Source of the DNA: Streptomyces sp. GQFP
GTDB lineage: Bacteria; Actinomycetota; Actinomycetes; Streptomycetales; Streptomycetaceae
Assembly (NCBI RefSeq): GCF_021545335.1
Contig: NZ_CP089312.1
Span: forward strand, 4,774,001-4,838,000
Direction of reading: 5' to 3'
Length of the DNA stretch: 64,000 bases
Shown here: in pieces, positions 42,001 to 49,599 of the stretch
How the letters are laid out: each line of letters starts with the position of its first letter
Position numbering within the stretch: position 1 is the first letter of the stretch
Program-made: the position numbers and the translations under genes
Notes under the pieces: generated by a model
Database searches by the model: none
Told to the model about the DNA's origin: nothing
The model's input: the letters and a program-made list of their open reading frames with translations, nothing else

Positions 42001-42101
42001 ATCCGGCGCCGGACCATCTGTACGGCTAGGCCAAACATGGAAGTCGTGGAAGTCGTGGAAGTCATGGAAGTCATGGCAGTCATGGCAGTCATGGCAGTCA
42101 T
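39072..42101 (-). CDS. FtsX/MacB-type ABC transporter permease
   Basis: 1009 residues from ATG 42101, three bases after the ATPase stop with GGGAGAGG upstream. N-terminal helix RRRISALIAVACAVLGGAAL, a large extracytoplasmic domain, then two FtsX-like membrane blocks (LILLAGSLSGIVLLITGFVM near residue 435; LATIIVLLVYLLLSIANKLV near 900), each with R-x-A-x-R-A/L-x-G-T-P coupling motifs (ALMRAVGATPRQIRR, ELGALRLNGTTPRQIRA). Such LolE/MacB-type permeases move lipids, peptides or antibiotics. Two oddities: five in-frame ATG codons in a 9-base repeat at the start, and a long Gly/Ser/Thr repeat inside the external domain. Confidence 0.85.
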   Translation of the reverse strand: MTAMTAMTAMTSMTSTTSTTSMFGLAVQMVRRRISALIAVACAVLGGAALITGTGVLAESGLRSHLPAGRLAGADVIVAADQEFHPPGDLPLVLPERRTVPAQLVRELAELPGVTDAVGDLGFPAALVDAQGRVVPAGDPRAAGHGWSSVKLLGGARVEGSGPDGADEIAVDSATATAADVELGDRVQVMANARPAVVYRVSAIVDAPGVGVLFEDATAVRLAGRGGGGSGSSGGSGDTGNGSIGGQGTGASSTGSGTTGASDGAGFSRAGTGDTGSSGASDGAGFSRAGTGDTGSSGASDGAGISRAGTGDTSSSGNASQRIGANGAGSGASITGSGGDTTSASGDTTSASTTGDGPRPAPSDIPNTSNPRAGTVDLIALRTTPGAEEKVAAEVRTKLNGTGLEVVTGADRGDLVSPGAGASRSLLILLAGSLSGIVLLITGFVMASALAVSIAGQRRDLALMRAVGATPRQIRRLAAAQSSVVAAVALVPGVALGYLLAGQFRGLLADRGFIPAELPLTFSPLPALATVLLLGLVVQVSARGSAWRTSRMPATEAVAESRSEPREPSRIRTRIGVLVIVAATAMSVLPLFSRTVIGATATSLAGIFGAIGLAMAGPALVRGIGGTAARLTHTGASAPTWLAMANVRAYALRNAGIVSTLAMAVVFVLTYTLTQTTVLAATADDTRTGTLAQQSLSAPGLGGLPGGTLADVRGTSGVRAAAPVSDTGVVWTYEQFGEPQAESGSAMILTPDAADVLDLGVRDGSLSRLTGATVAVSSDAARSRDAAVGRRVSLVLGDGVKADAEVVAVYDRGLGFGDVVLSHDLVAGHTTTGLDQNVLVRTDGTADARQAVAAFAASRPGLAVEDTNPTSADGLKDAPPEVWINLATIIVLLVYLLLSIANKLVAATAQRRVELGALRLNGTTPRQIRAMMRREAAVTAATALTTALLLSAVPLALLGQGFLGRPWPAGPVWLLPALALTVTATAFLTIELPTRQALRTPPADALRAQ
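41164..41334 (-). repeat. Three tandem 57-base repeats inside the permease gene
   Basis: Units at 41164-41220, 41221-41277 and 41278-41334 are nearly identical and encode 19-residue repeats containing GASDGAGFSRAGTGD. They lie in a wider low-complexity segment (about 41030-41430) rich in Gly, Ser, Thr and Ala. The unit length is a multiple of three, so copy changes keep the frame. Confidence 0.9.
42036..42101 (-). repeat. 9-base tandem repeat containing the permease start codon
   Basis: On the minus strand ATGACTGCC occurs three times, then ATGACTTCC twice, ACGACTTCC twice and a final ATG. This gives several equivalent in-frame starts (42101, 42092, 42083, 42074, 42065, 42038). Only the first is well placed for the GGGAGAGG ribosome site. 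Confidence 0.9.
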
Positions 42102-42104
42102 GGG

Positions 42105-42878
42105 TCAGACCTCTCCCAACTCGACGAGGCGGCGGGCCAGTTCGGGGGCGGTCGGTGAGTCGAGGGCCTCGACGACACGGCCGTCGGCCATCACCAGCAC
42201 GTGGTGTGCGCGGGCGGCGGCGGCCGGGTCGTGGGTGACCATCACGACCGTCTGGCGCAGGTCGTCGACGAGGTCCCGCAGCAGGTCGAGCACCTCGTGC
42301 GCGCTGCGCAGATCCAGCGCACCGGTCGGCTCGTCGGCGAACACGACGGCCGGCCTCGCCACCAACGCCCGTACGACGGCGGCCCGTTGCTGCTGGCCCC
42401 CGGACAGCTCGGCCGGGCGGTGGGCGAGCCGGTCGCCGAGCCCGACCCGCTCCACCAGCGTCCGCAGCCAGTCGTGGTCCGGGGTACGGCCCGCCAGACG
42501 CAGCGGCAGCGTGATGTTGTCCTCGATGCTGAGCGAGGGGATCAGGTTGTACGCCTGGAACACGAACCCGACGCGCTCCCGGCGCAGTTCGGTACGGCGG
42601 GTCTCGTTCAGGCCGGCGATCTCGTGACCGTCGATCCGGACGCTGCCCGAGGTCGGGGAGTCGAGCCCGGCGGCGCAGTGCATCAGCGTGCTCTTGCCGG
42701 AGCCCGAGGGGCCCATCACCGCGAGGAACGTGCCGCGCCGCACGGTCAGCGACACCTCGTCGAGGGCGCGTACGCCACCCGCGTACTCCTTGCCGACCCG
42801 GTCCAGGACGATGGCCGGCGCCGACGCGTCGTACCCGGTGGCCGCGGGGCGGCGGGTCCGGGCGAACACGGGGCTCAT
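42105..42878 (-). CDS. ABC transporter ATPase (LolD/MacB type)
   Basis: 257 residues. Walker A is VMGPSGSGKSTLMHCAAGLD, Q-loop VFQAYNLIPSLS, signature ELSGGQQQRAAVVRALVARP, Walker B VVFADEPTGALD and H-loop VVMVTHDPAAAARA. All are intact. ATG 42878 overlaps the stop of the preceding gene, and the permease gene starts three bases after its own stop. It energises the FtsX-type permease. Confidence 0.95.
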   Translation of the reverse strand: MSPVFARTRRPAATGYDASAPAIVLDRVGKEYAGGVRALDEVSLTVRRGTFLAVMGPSGSGKSTLMHCAAGLDSPTSGSVRIDGHEIAGLNETRRTELRRERVGFVFQAYNLIPSLSIEDNITLPLRLAGRTPDHDWLRTLVERVGLGDRLAHRPAELSGGQQQRAAVVRALVARPAVVFADEPTGALDLRSAHEVLDLLRDLVDDLRQTVVMVTHDPAAAARAHHVLVMADGRVVEALDSPTAPELARRLVELGEV

Positions 42879-43099
42879 CGACGGCCCCGCAGGCTGCGTA
42901 CGACGAGGGTGCCGCCGGCGAGCACGGTGACCGCACCGCAGGACAGGTTCACCCAGGTGTGCGCACCACTGAACGAGGCCGCCATGTTGGCGACCGCACT
43001 GAGCACCACCAGGATCCAGAGCAGGCTCCGGGCGATGTCCGCACGGGTGGGGGCGGTGTCGCGCCGCTGGTGAAGGGGGTAGGGGTCGGTGTTCGTCAT
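42875..43099 (-). CDS. Small two-helix membrane protein of the ABC operon
   Basis: 74 residues from ATG 43099 with GGGAGGA upstream. Two hydrophobic helices (SLLWILVVLSAVANMAASFS and LSCGAVTVLAGGTLVVRSL). It leads the ABC operon and overlaps the ATPase start by four bases. This small protein commonly precedes actinomycete two-component-linked ABC genes; function unknown. Confidence 0.7.
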   Translation of the reverse strand: MTNTDPYPLHQRRDTAPTRADIARSLLWILVVLSAVANMAASFSGAHTWVNLSCGAVTVLAGGTLVVRSLRGRR

Positions 43100-43184
43100 G
43101 GGGTTCCTCCCGAGGTCGGCTGTCGTCACCGACGCTATGGACCGGACCCCCCTCGGGCCGATCCCGCAGCCCGCCCGGTTCGGG

Positions 43185-43200
43185 GTACAGCAGGCTGTAC
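43185..43200. promoter_or_regulatory. Palindrome between the ABC operon and the two-component operon
   Basis: GTACAGC-AG-GCTGTAC is a perfect inverted repeat with 7-base arms, about 70-85 bases from each start codon in a 170-base divergent promoter region. A good candidate site for the NarL-type response regulator encoded at 44548-45237. Confidence 0.55.
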
Positions 43201-43268
43201 TTTCCGGCCCCTGAACCGACAGCCAACGGGCCTACGCCATAAGGTCCTTCGCAACGAAGGGAGGGCGC

Positions 43269-44558
43269 ATGGCCGTATCGCGAGACACCACGGCCGATGA
43301 CCGGAGCGCGGAGTTCAAGGACTCGGGGCTCAAGGAGACCGTCGTACGGAGTCTGCGTGCCGCGCGTGCCGCCATCGGGGAGCTTGCCTCCGGGCTCCGT
43401 ACCGCTCTCCCCGCCCTGCTTCTGCTGCTCTGGCTCGCCCTCACCGCCGTGACCAGCGTGGTCGGCGTCGGGCTGCTCATGGTGCCCGCGCTGCTGCGCG
43501 CCCTGCACGGGCTCGCCGGGCGGGAGCGTGCGCGGTTGGGGCGGTGCGGGCCCGAGGTCGTCGCGCCCGAGGCTCCGCCTACGCGGCTGCGGGCCGCCCT
43601 CGTCGATCCCACCACCCGGCGGGAGCTGCGCTGGCTGGTGCGGCACGCCAGTCTGGGGCTGGGACTTGGGGTGCTCGGCGTGCTGTTGCCGGTCGTCGCC
43701 GTGCGCGACACCCTCTTCCCGGCGTACTGGACGTTCATGCCCGGCAACGCCACGGCCACGTCCGTCGGTTACGGCAACGCGCACTCCTGGCCCGACGCCC
43801 TCGCCGTGGCCATGCTGGGTCTGGGGTGGGTCTTCATCATCCTCGGGCTCGGGCCGGGTATGGCCCGGCTGCAGGCGCGGCCCGGGCGTGAACTCCTCGC
43901 GGCCGGGCCGGAGACGGATCTGTCCCTCCGTATCGTCGAACTCACCGCCACCCGCGCCGCCGCCCTCGACGCCCACGCCACCGAACTGCGCCGGATCGAG
44001 CGGTCGTTGCACGACGGCACACAGAACCGGATCGTCTCCGTGACCGTCCTGCTCGGCGCCGCCCGCCGGATGGTGGCCCGCGATCCGGCGGGCGCCGACG
44101 AACTCCTCGAACGCGCCCAGTCCGCCGCCGAACAGGCCCTGGCGGAGCTGCGTACCGTCTCCCGGAGCATCCTGCCGCCGGTGCTCGCCGACCGCGGTCT
44201 CGCCGGGGCGCTCTCCGGGCTCGCCGCGAACTGCGCGGTGCCCTGCCGGGTCGACGTCGACGTGCCCGCACGCTGCGCCGCCTCCGTCGAGGCCACCGCC
44301 TACTTCGTCGTCGCCGAGGCCCTCACCAACATCGCCAAGCACAGTGGCGCCCAGCAAGCCACCGTCACCGCACGCAGCAGTGGCGGCCGGCTCCTGCTGT
44401 GTGTCGAGGACGACGGCCGGGGCGGCGCCGACGAGGACGGCGGCTCCGGGCTCACCGGCATCCGCGGCCGGATCGCCGCGCACGACGGCACCCTCTCCCT
44501 GGCCAGCCCACCCGGCGGCCCGACGACCCTGAAGGTGGATCTTCCCTGTGGAGCATGA
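43269..44558 (+). CDS. Two-component sensor histidine kinase (NarL-partner class)
   Basis: 429 residues, ATG 43269 with GAGGG upstream. An N-terminal sensor with about four membrane helices (LPALLLLLWLALTAVTSVVG ...) is followed by a HisKA_3 box IERSLHDGTQNRIVSVTVLL with the phospho-acceptor at His248. The HATPase domain has N-box EALTNIAKHS and G-box EDDGRGG...GLTGIRGR. Divergent from the ABC operon and overlapping the response-regulator start, a typical envelope-stress or antibiotic-sensing arrangement. Confidence 0.9.
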   Translation: MAVSRDTTADDRSAEFKDSGLKETVVRSLRAARAAIGELASGLRTALPALLLLLWLALTAVTSVVGVGLLMVPALLRALHGLAGRERARLGRCGPEVVAPEAPPTRLRAALVDPTTRRELRWLVRHASLGLGLGVLGVLLPVVAVRDTLFPAYWTFMPGNATATSVGYGNAHSWPDALAVAMLGLGWVFIILGLGPGMARLQARPGRELLAAGPETDLSLRIVELTATRAAALDAHATELRRIERSLHDGTQNRIVSVTVLLGAARRMVARDPAGADELLERAQSAAEQALAELRTVSRSILPPVLADRGLAGALSGLAANCAVPCRVDVDVPARCAASVEATAYFVVAEALTNIAKHSGAQQATVTARSSGGRLLLCVEDDGRGGADEDGGSGLTGIRGRIAAHDGTLSLASPPGGPTTLKVDLPCGA

Positions 44559-45237
44559 CCGTACGGATGCCGGTGGCACGCGCATCGTGATCGCCGAGGA
44601 CGATGCCCTGTTGCGCGAGGGCCTCGCCCTCCTCCTGCGCGCCGAGGGGCTCGACGTCGTGGCCACCGCGGGCACCCCCGACGAGGCGCTGGCCGCCATC
44701 GACGCGCACAAGCCGGACGTCGCCATCCTCGACGTACGGATGCCGCCGACCCACACCGACGAGGGGATCGTCGCGGCGGTCGAGGCCCGGCGCCGACGGC
44801 CCGACCTGGCCGTCCTCGTGCTGTCCGCGTACGTCGAACAGAGCTTCGCCACCGAGCTGTTGGGCGGCGGGGTGGGCGGGCTCGGCTATCTGCTCAAGGA
44901 ACGCGTGGGCCGGGTCGAGGAGTTCCTCGACGCCCTGCACCGGGTGGCGTCCGGCGGTACCGCCATCGACCCCGAGGTCGTCGCCCAACTGTTCACCCGC
45001 TCCCGCCAGGACACCCGCCTCGACCGGCTCAGCCCGCGCGAACGGGACGTACTCGCCCTGATGGCCGAAGGCCTCGGCAACACCGCCATCGCCGAACGGC
45101 TCGTCGTCACCGAGGGCGCCGTCCACAAACACATCCGCAGCATCTTCGCCAAACTCGACCTGTCCCCCACCGACCAGGTGGACCGGCGGGTGGCGGCGGT
45201 CCTGCGTTATCTGGAGGATCTGCGCCGACTGGCCTGA
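44548..45237 (+). CDS. NarL/LuxR-type response regulator
   Basis: 229 residues from GTG 44548, overlapping the kinase stop. The receiver domain has acidic pocket VIAEDDALLREG and phospho-acceptor Asp62 in VAILDVRMPP; the C-terminal helix-turn-helix reads LSPRERDVLALMAEGLGNTA-IAERLVVTEGAVHKHI. It probably controls the divergent ABC operon through the palindrome at 43185-43200. Confidence 0.92.
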   Translation: MEHDRTDAGGTRIVIAEDDALLREGLALLLRAEGLDVVATAGTPDEALAAIDAHKPDVAILDVRMPPTHTDEGIVAAVEARRRRPDLAVLVLSAYVEQSFATELLGGGVGGLGYLLKERVGRVEEFLDALHRVASGGTAIDPEVVAQLFTRSRQDTRLDRLSPRERDVLALMAEGLGNTAIAERLVVTEGAVHKHIRSIFAKLDLSPTDQVDRRVAAVLRYLEDLRRLA

Positions 45238-45266
45238 AGAAACAGAAGAGAAACAATGGAGAATCG

Positions 45267-46139
45267 ATGGAACGACGTCAGCTGGAGTATTTCATCGCCG
45301 TCGTCGAGCACGGCGGATTCACCGCCGCGGCCGTCGCACTCCATGTCGCCCAGCCCTCGCTGTCGCACGCGATCCGGTCCCTGGAGCGGGAATTCGGCGG
45401 GCAGTTGTTCCACCGGCTGCCGCAGGGCGTCGCCCTGACCGCCGCCGGCGAGGCGCTGGTACGGCCGGCCCAGCAGGTCCTGCGGGACCTGTCCACGGCG
45501 GGTTCCCTGGTCCGGGAGGTGCTCGGGCTCAGCGGCGGCCGGCTGGACATCGTCTCGCAGACGACCCTCTCGGTGGACCCCCTCGCCGAGATGCTGGGGC
45601 GCTTCCACCGCGCCCATCCGAAGGTCTCCGTACGCGTCGTCGACCCGGAGCGCGGGCCCGCCGTGGCGCAGATGGTCGCCGCCGGACAGTGCGAACTCGG
45701 CCTGGTGGACGCCTCGGTGCCCACGACCGACCTGCGCGGGATCGACCTGCCCGAGCAGGAGATGCACGTCGTGCTGCCCGCCGACCACCCGCATCCGGCG
45801 GGCGACACCATCACCTCGCGCGAACTGGTCGCCCTGGACCTGATCGTGACCCCGCCGGGCACCGAGACCCGGGCGGCGGTCGACGACGTGTGCACGGCGC
45901 TGGGCGTCGCACCCCGGATCGCGGTCGAGACCGCGCACCGCGCGATGATCGTGCCGCTGGTCCTCTCCGGCGTCGGCGCCGCCCTGCTGCCCGCCTCCAT
46001 GGCCCGGGACGCCGCCCTGCGCGGCGCCAGGATGCTGTCCCACCGGCCGCGCCTGATCCGCCACGGCCGACTGGTCTGGCGGTCGGGCCCGCTGTCCCCG
46101 GCCGCGCAGGCATTCGTGGACCTCGCGTCCGCCAAGTAG
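45267..46139 (+). CDS. LysR-family regulator of the sulfatase locus
   Basis: 290 residues. The N-terminal LysR helix-turn-helix is RRQLEYFIAVVEHGGFTAAA then VALHVAQPSLSHAIRSLERE. The remaining 200 residues form a type-2 binding-protein effector domain (GRLDIVSQTTLSVDPLAEML). ATG 45267 is the first residue of the usual M-E-R-R-Q-L start. Unlike classical LysR genes it is not divergent: it reads in the same direction as the sulfatase gene 155 bases downstream, with a T-N11-A palindrome between them. Confidence 0.88.
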   Translation: MERRQLEYFIAVVEHGGFTAAAVALHVAQPSLSHAIRSLEREFGGQLFHRLPQGVALTAAGEALVRPAQQVLRDLSTAGSLVREVLGLSGGRLDIVSQTTLSVDPLAEMLGRFHRAHPKVSVRVVDPERGPAVAQMVAAGQCELGLVDASVPTTDLRGIDLPEQEMHVVLPADHPHPAGDTITSRELVALDLIVTPPGTETRAAVDDVCTALGVAPRIAVETAHRAMIVPLVLSGVGAALLPASMARDAALRGARMLSHRPRLIRHGRLVWRSGPLSPAAQAFVDLASAK

Positions 46140-46179
46140 GAATGGCCAGTAGGCATCTCCCGTAGTCATCTCCAGTAGT

Positions 46180-46196
46180 CATAGAAGTTTTCTATG
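46180..46196. promoter_or_regulatory. LysR-box-like palindrome upstream of the sulfatase gene
   Basis: CATAGAA-GTT-TTCTATG is a perfect 7-base-arm palindrome that contains a T-N11-A core, in an AT-rich island. Direct repeats of the type GTAG-x-CATCTCC lie just before it (46149-46180). It lies about 100 bases ahead of the sulfatase start and is the likely binding site for the LysR protein. Confidence 0.65.
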
Positions 46197-46294
46197 CCCC
46201 TCATTCAAAACCGGTTCGCGGGAATTCAAGGCCCGTTATTGACCGGCCTCGGCGGGAACTGAGACTTTTCCGGGGCAGCGAATCGGAGAAACGA

Positions 46295-48661
46295 ATGACT
46301 GAGTTCGATGCCGGACGGCATGTACTTCCGCGCCCCGATACCCGTCGGCCCCTGACGACCGCACTGGACATCCACGACCAGGAGACCCCGTTCACGCCGA
46401 TCGGCCCGGTCCCGCCGCCCGAGGGCGCGCCGAACGTGGTGGTCGTCCTCGTCGACGACCTCGGCTTCGGCACCTCCAGTGCCTTCGGCGGCCCGTGCGA
46501 GATGCCGGCCGCCGAGCGGCTCGCGGACAACGGCCTGCGCTACACCCGCTTCCACGTCACCGCCCTGTGCTCACCGACCCGCCAGGCCCTGCTGACCGGC
46601 CGCAACCACCACTCGGTCGGCATGGGCGGCACCACCGAGATGACCACGGCGGCCCCCGGCTACAACGGCTTCCGGCCGCGCAGCGCGGCGACCATGGCCC
46701 AGATCCTCCAGGGCAACGGCTACAGCACGGCCGCCTTCGGCAAGTGGCACCAGACCCCGCCCCGGGAGATCAGCGCGGTCGGCCCGTTCGACCGCTGGCC
46801 GACCGGCGAGGGCTTCGACACGTTCTACGGCTTCATGGGCGCCGAGATGAACCACTGGTACCCGCTGCTGTACGAGGGCACCACCCCCGTCGAGCCGGAC
46901 CGCCGCCCCGAGGACGGCTACCACCTCTCCGAGGACCTCGTCGACCACGCCGTCGACTGGGTACGCACCCAGCGCACCCTGACTCCGGATCGCCCGTTCT
47001 TCACCTACCTCGCGTTGGGCGCCGCACACGCCCCGCTGCACGTCGGCCCCGAGTGGCAGGAGAAGTATCGGGGCCGGTTCGACCACGGCTGGGACCGCCA
47101 GCGCGAACTCACCCTGGAACGACAGAAGAAGCTCGGCGTCGTACCCAAGGAAGCCCAACTCGCCCCCTGGGCCGAGGGAGTTCCCCACTGGGCCGAACTC
47201 ACCGACAACCAGCGGCGGTTGGCCGCCCGCTTCATGGAGACGTTCGCCGCCTTCACCGAGCACGCCGACACCCAGGTCGGCAGGTTCGTCGACGCCCTGG
47301 AGGAACTCGGCGTCCTGGACGACACGATCGTCCTCTACATCCTGGGCGACAACGGCGCCTCGGGCGAGGGCGGCATCGAGGGCACGATCGTCGAACACCG
47401 CCTGGGACACGGCATCGTGGACGACCCCGACGAGATGATCGGCCACCTCGACGAGATCGGCGGCCCGCTCAGCTACCCGATCGCCCCGGCGGGCTGGGCG
47501 CTGGCCCTCAACACCCCGTACCAGTGGACCAAGCAGGTCGCCTCGCACTTCGGCGGCATCCGCGACGGCATGGTCCTGCACTGGCCGCGCGGCGTACCCG
47601 AACCGGGCGGGCTGCGGCACCAGTTCGCGCACGTCATCGACGTACTGCCGACGATCCTGGAGTGCGCGGGCGTACCGGCGCCGTTCAGTGTGGACGGCGT
47701 GCCGCAGCAGCCCATCGAGGGCGCGAGCATGCGGCGGACGCTCGCCGATCCCGGGGCGCCGGAGCATCGCCGTACCCAGTACTTCGAGATGTGCGGCAAC
47801 CGGGGTATCTACCACGACGGCTGGATGGCGGTCACCCGGCACGGCATCCCCTGGGAGATGGTGCCCGACGGCAAGGACCGGAGGTTCGCCGACGACGTCT
47901 GGGAGCTGTACGACATCACCCGCGACTGGAGCCAGGCCAACGACCTCGCCGCCCAACACCCCCACAGACTCCGGCAGTTGCAGGACCTGTTCCTGATCGA
48001 GGCGGCGAAGCACCAGGTGTTCCCGCTGGACGACCGGGTCACCGAGCGGGAGAACCCGGTCATGGCCGGCCGTATCGACCTGATGGGCGACCGGACGTCC
48101 ATCACCTACCGCGCGGGCATGCGCCGGTTCACCGAGGAGACCACCCTCAACGTCAAGAACCGCTCGCACAGCATCACGGCCGACGTGGATCTGCCGGAGG
48201 GGGCAGTGAGCGAGGGGGTGGTGATCGCCCAGGGCGGGCGGTTCGGCGGCTGGTCCCTGTACTTCGCCGGGGGCAGACCGGCGTACGCCTACAACCACTT
48301 CGGCATGAGCGTGTACACCGTACGAGGCGGCGAGCCCCTCTCCCCCGGGCGGCACGAGATCCGGCTCGACTTCGCCTACGACGGCGGCGGACTCGGCAAG
48401 GGCGGCACCGCCGTACTCCTGGTGGACGGCGAACAGCACGCGGCCGGGCGGGTCGAGCGGACCATCCCGTACTACTTCTCCTTCGACGAGACCCTCGACG
48501 TCGGGGTGGACCTGAGCACCCCGGTGACCGACGACTATCCCGTCCTCGACAACGAGTTCACCGGGACCATCCACACCGTGCGTATCGACCTGGGGGCAGA
48601 GGGCGCGGAGCCGTCCGAGTACGACGGCGGACTACACCGGCGCGTCATGGGGGCGCAGTGA
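46295..48661 (+). CDS. Type I sulfatase (arylsulfatase family)
   Basis: 788 residues. The N-terminal metal-binding strand is NVVVVLVDDLGFG. The formylglycine motif TALCSPTRQALLTGRNHHS has the modified Cys at residue 92 (codon 46568-46570) in the strict C-x-P-x-R context. Further metal and sulfate ligands follow (AAFGKWHQTP, YILGDNGASGEGG). The long C-terminal beta-rich extension after residue 560 is like that of the large actinobacterial AtsA/AtsB type. No signal peptide, so it acts in the cytosol on imported sulfate esters. The next gene, in a GTGA overlap, encodes its maturase. Confidence 0.92.
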   Translation: MTEFDAGRHVLPRPDTRRPLTTALDIHDQETPFTPIGPVPPPEGAPNVVVVLVDDLGFGTSSAFGGPCEMPAAERLADNGLRYTRFHVTALCSPTRQALLTGRNHHSVGMGGTTEMTTAAPGYNGFRPRSAATMAQILQGNGYSTAAFGKWHQTPPREISAVGPFDRWPTGEGFDTFYGFMGAEMNHWYPLLYEGTTPVEPDRRPEDGYHLSEDLVDHAVDWVRTQRTLTPDRPFFTYLALGAAHAPLHVGPEWQEKYRGRFDHGWDRQRELTLERQKKLGVVPKEAQLAPWAEGVPHWAELTDNQRRLAARFMETFAAFTEHADTQVGRFVDALEELGVLDDTIVLYILGDNGASGEGGIEGTIVEHRLGHGIVDDPDEMIGHLDEIGGPLSYPIAPAGWALALNTPYQWTKQVASHFGGIRDGMVLHWPRGVPEPGGLRHQFAHVIDVLPTILECAGVPAPFSVDGVPQQPIEGASMRRTLADPGAPEHRRTQYFEMCGNRGIYHDGWMAVTRHGIPWEMVPDGKDRRFADDVWELYDITRDWSQANDLAAQHPHRLRQLQDLFLIEAAKHQVFPLDDRVTERENPVMAGRIDLMGDRTSITYRAGMRRFTEETTLNVKNRSHSITADVDLPEGAVSEGVVIAQGGRFGGWSLYFAGGRPAYAYNHFGMSVYTVRGGEPLSPGRHEIRLDFAYDGGGLGKGGTAVLLVDGEQHAAGRVERTIPYYFSFDETLDVGVDLSTPVTDDYPVLDNEFTGTIHTVRIDLGAEGAEPSEYDGGLHRRVMGAQ

Positions 48662-49560
48662 GCTGCTGTACGCCGTCCGGCGGCGGGCGGGCCGTGGAGC
48701 GGGCAGCGGAGCCACAGCGATCCGCCGTGCCCCCCGCTGTCACCGAGGGCATGGTGGCCGTTCCCGCCGGGGAGTTCCTCATGGGCAGCGAGGACCGGCT
48801 CGCCTACCCGGCCGACGGGGAGGGGCCAGTACGGACCGTGCACGTCGACGCGTTCTGGATGGACGCCTGCGCGGTGTCCAACGCCCGGTTCGCGCGGTTC
48901 GCCGCCGACACCGGGTACCGCACCTCCGCCGAGCGGATCGGCTGGTCGTTCGTCTTCGCCGGGCTGCTCCCGGACGACTTCCCGCCGACCCGGGGTGTGG
49001 TGGGCGCCCCCTGGTGGCGTCAGGTCGAGGGCGCCGACTGGCGGCGGCCCGACGGACCGCACTCCACGTGGGAGGACCGGGCGGATCACCCGGTCGTCCA
49101 CGTCGACTGGGACGACGCCCAGGCCTACTGCGCCTGGGCCGGCAAACGCCTGCCCACCGAGGCGGAGTGGGAACGCGCCGCCCGAGGGGGCCTGCACGCG
49201 AAGGTGTTCCCCTGGGGCGACGAGCTGGAGCCGGGCGGTCTCCCCCGGATGAACGTGTGGCAGGGCGACTTCCCGCACCGCCACCCCACGGCCGACGGCT
49301 GGTACGGCACCTGCCCCGTCGATGCCTTCGCCCCCGGCGGCTTCGGCCTCCACAACGCCACGGGCAACGTGTGGGAGTGGTGTGAGGATCCGTTCTCCCC
49401 CGTCCCCGGCGGGCAGGAGCGCGTCACCAAGGGCGGCTCCTACCTCTGCCACGCCTCCTACTGCCGCCGCTACCGGGTCGCGGCACGGCAGGGCCTGTTC
49501 CCGGACTCGGCGACCGGCAACGTGGGTTTCCGGTGCGCCCTGGACGACATCACTTCATGA
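48658..49560 (+). CDS. Formylglycine-generating enzyme (sulfatase maturase, SUMF1-type)
   Basis: 300 residues from GTG 48658, overlapping the sulfatase stop. FGE fold motifs: GMVAVPAGEFLMGSEDRLAY, PVVHVDWDDAQAYCAWAGKR, LPTEAEWERAARGGLHAKVF, GNVWEWCEDPF, and the copper-binding active-site pair in GGSYLCHASYCRRYRVAARQ, Cys264 and Cys269. GNVGFRC closes the fold. It oxidises the sulfatase Cys to formylglycine using oxygen. The N-terminus has an extra SCC segment of unknown use. Confidence 0.95.
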   Translation: MSCCTPSGGGRAVERAAEPQRSAVPPAVTEGMVAVPAGEFLMGSEDRLAYPADGEGPVRTVHVDAFWMDACAVSNARFARFAADTGYRTSAERIGWSFVFAGLLPDDFPPTRGVVGAPWWRQVEGADWRRPDGPHSTWEDRADHPVVHVDWDDAQAYCAWAGKRLPTEAEWERAARGGLHAKVFPWGDELEPGGLPRMNVWQGDFPHRHPTADGWYGTCPVDAFAPGGFGLHNATGNVWEWCEDPFSPVPGGQERVTKGGSYLCHASYCRRYRVAARQGLFPDSATGNVGFRCALDDITS

Positions 49561-49599
49561 CTTCATGACCTCATGACTTCACGGTAAGGAGCAGGGCCC

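Noticed and set aside
46571..48574. 667-codon minus-strand frame
   Set aside because: Antisense to the sulfatase, which carries a complete formylglycine motif and coupled maturase.
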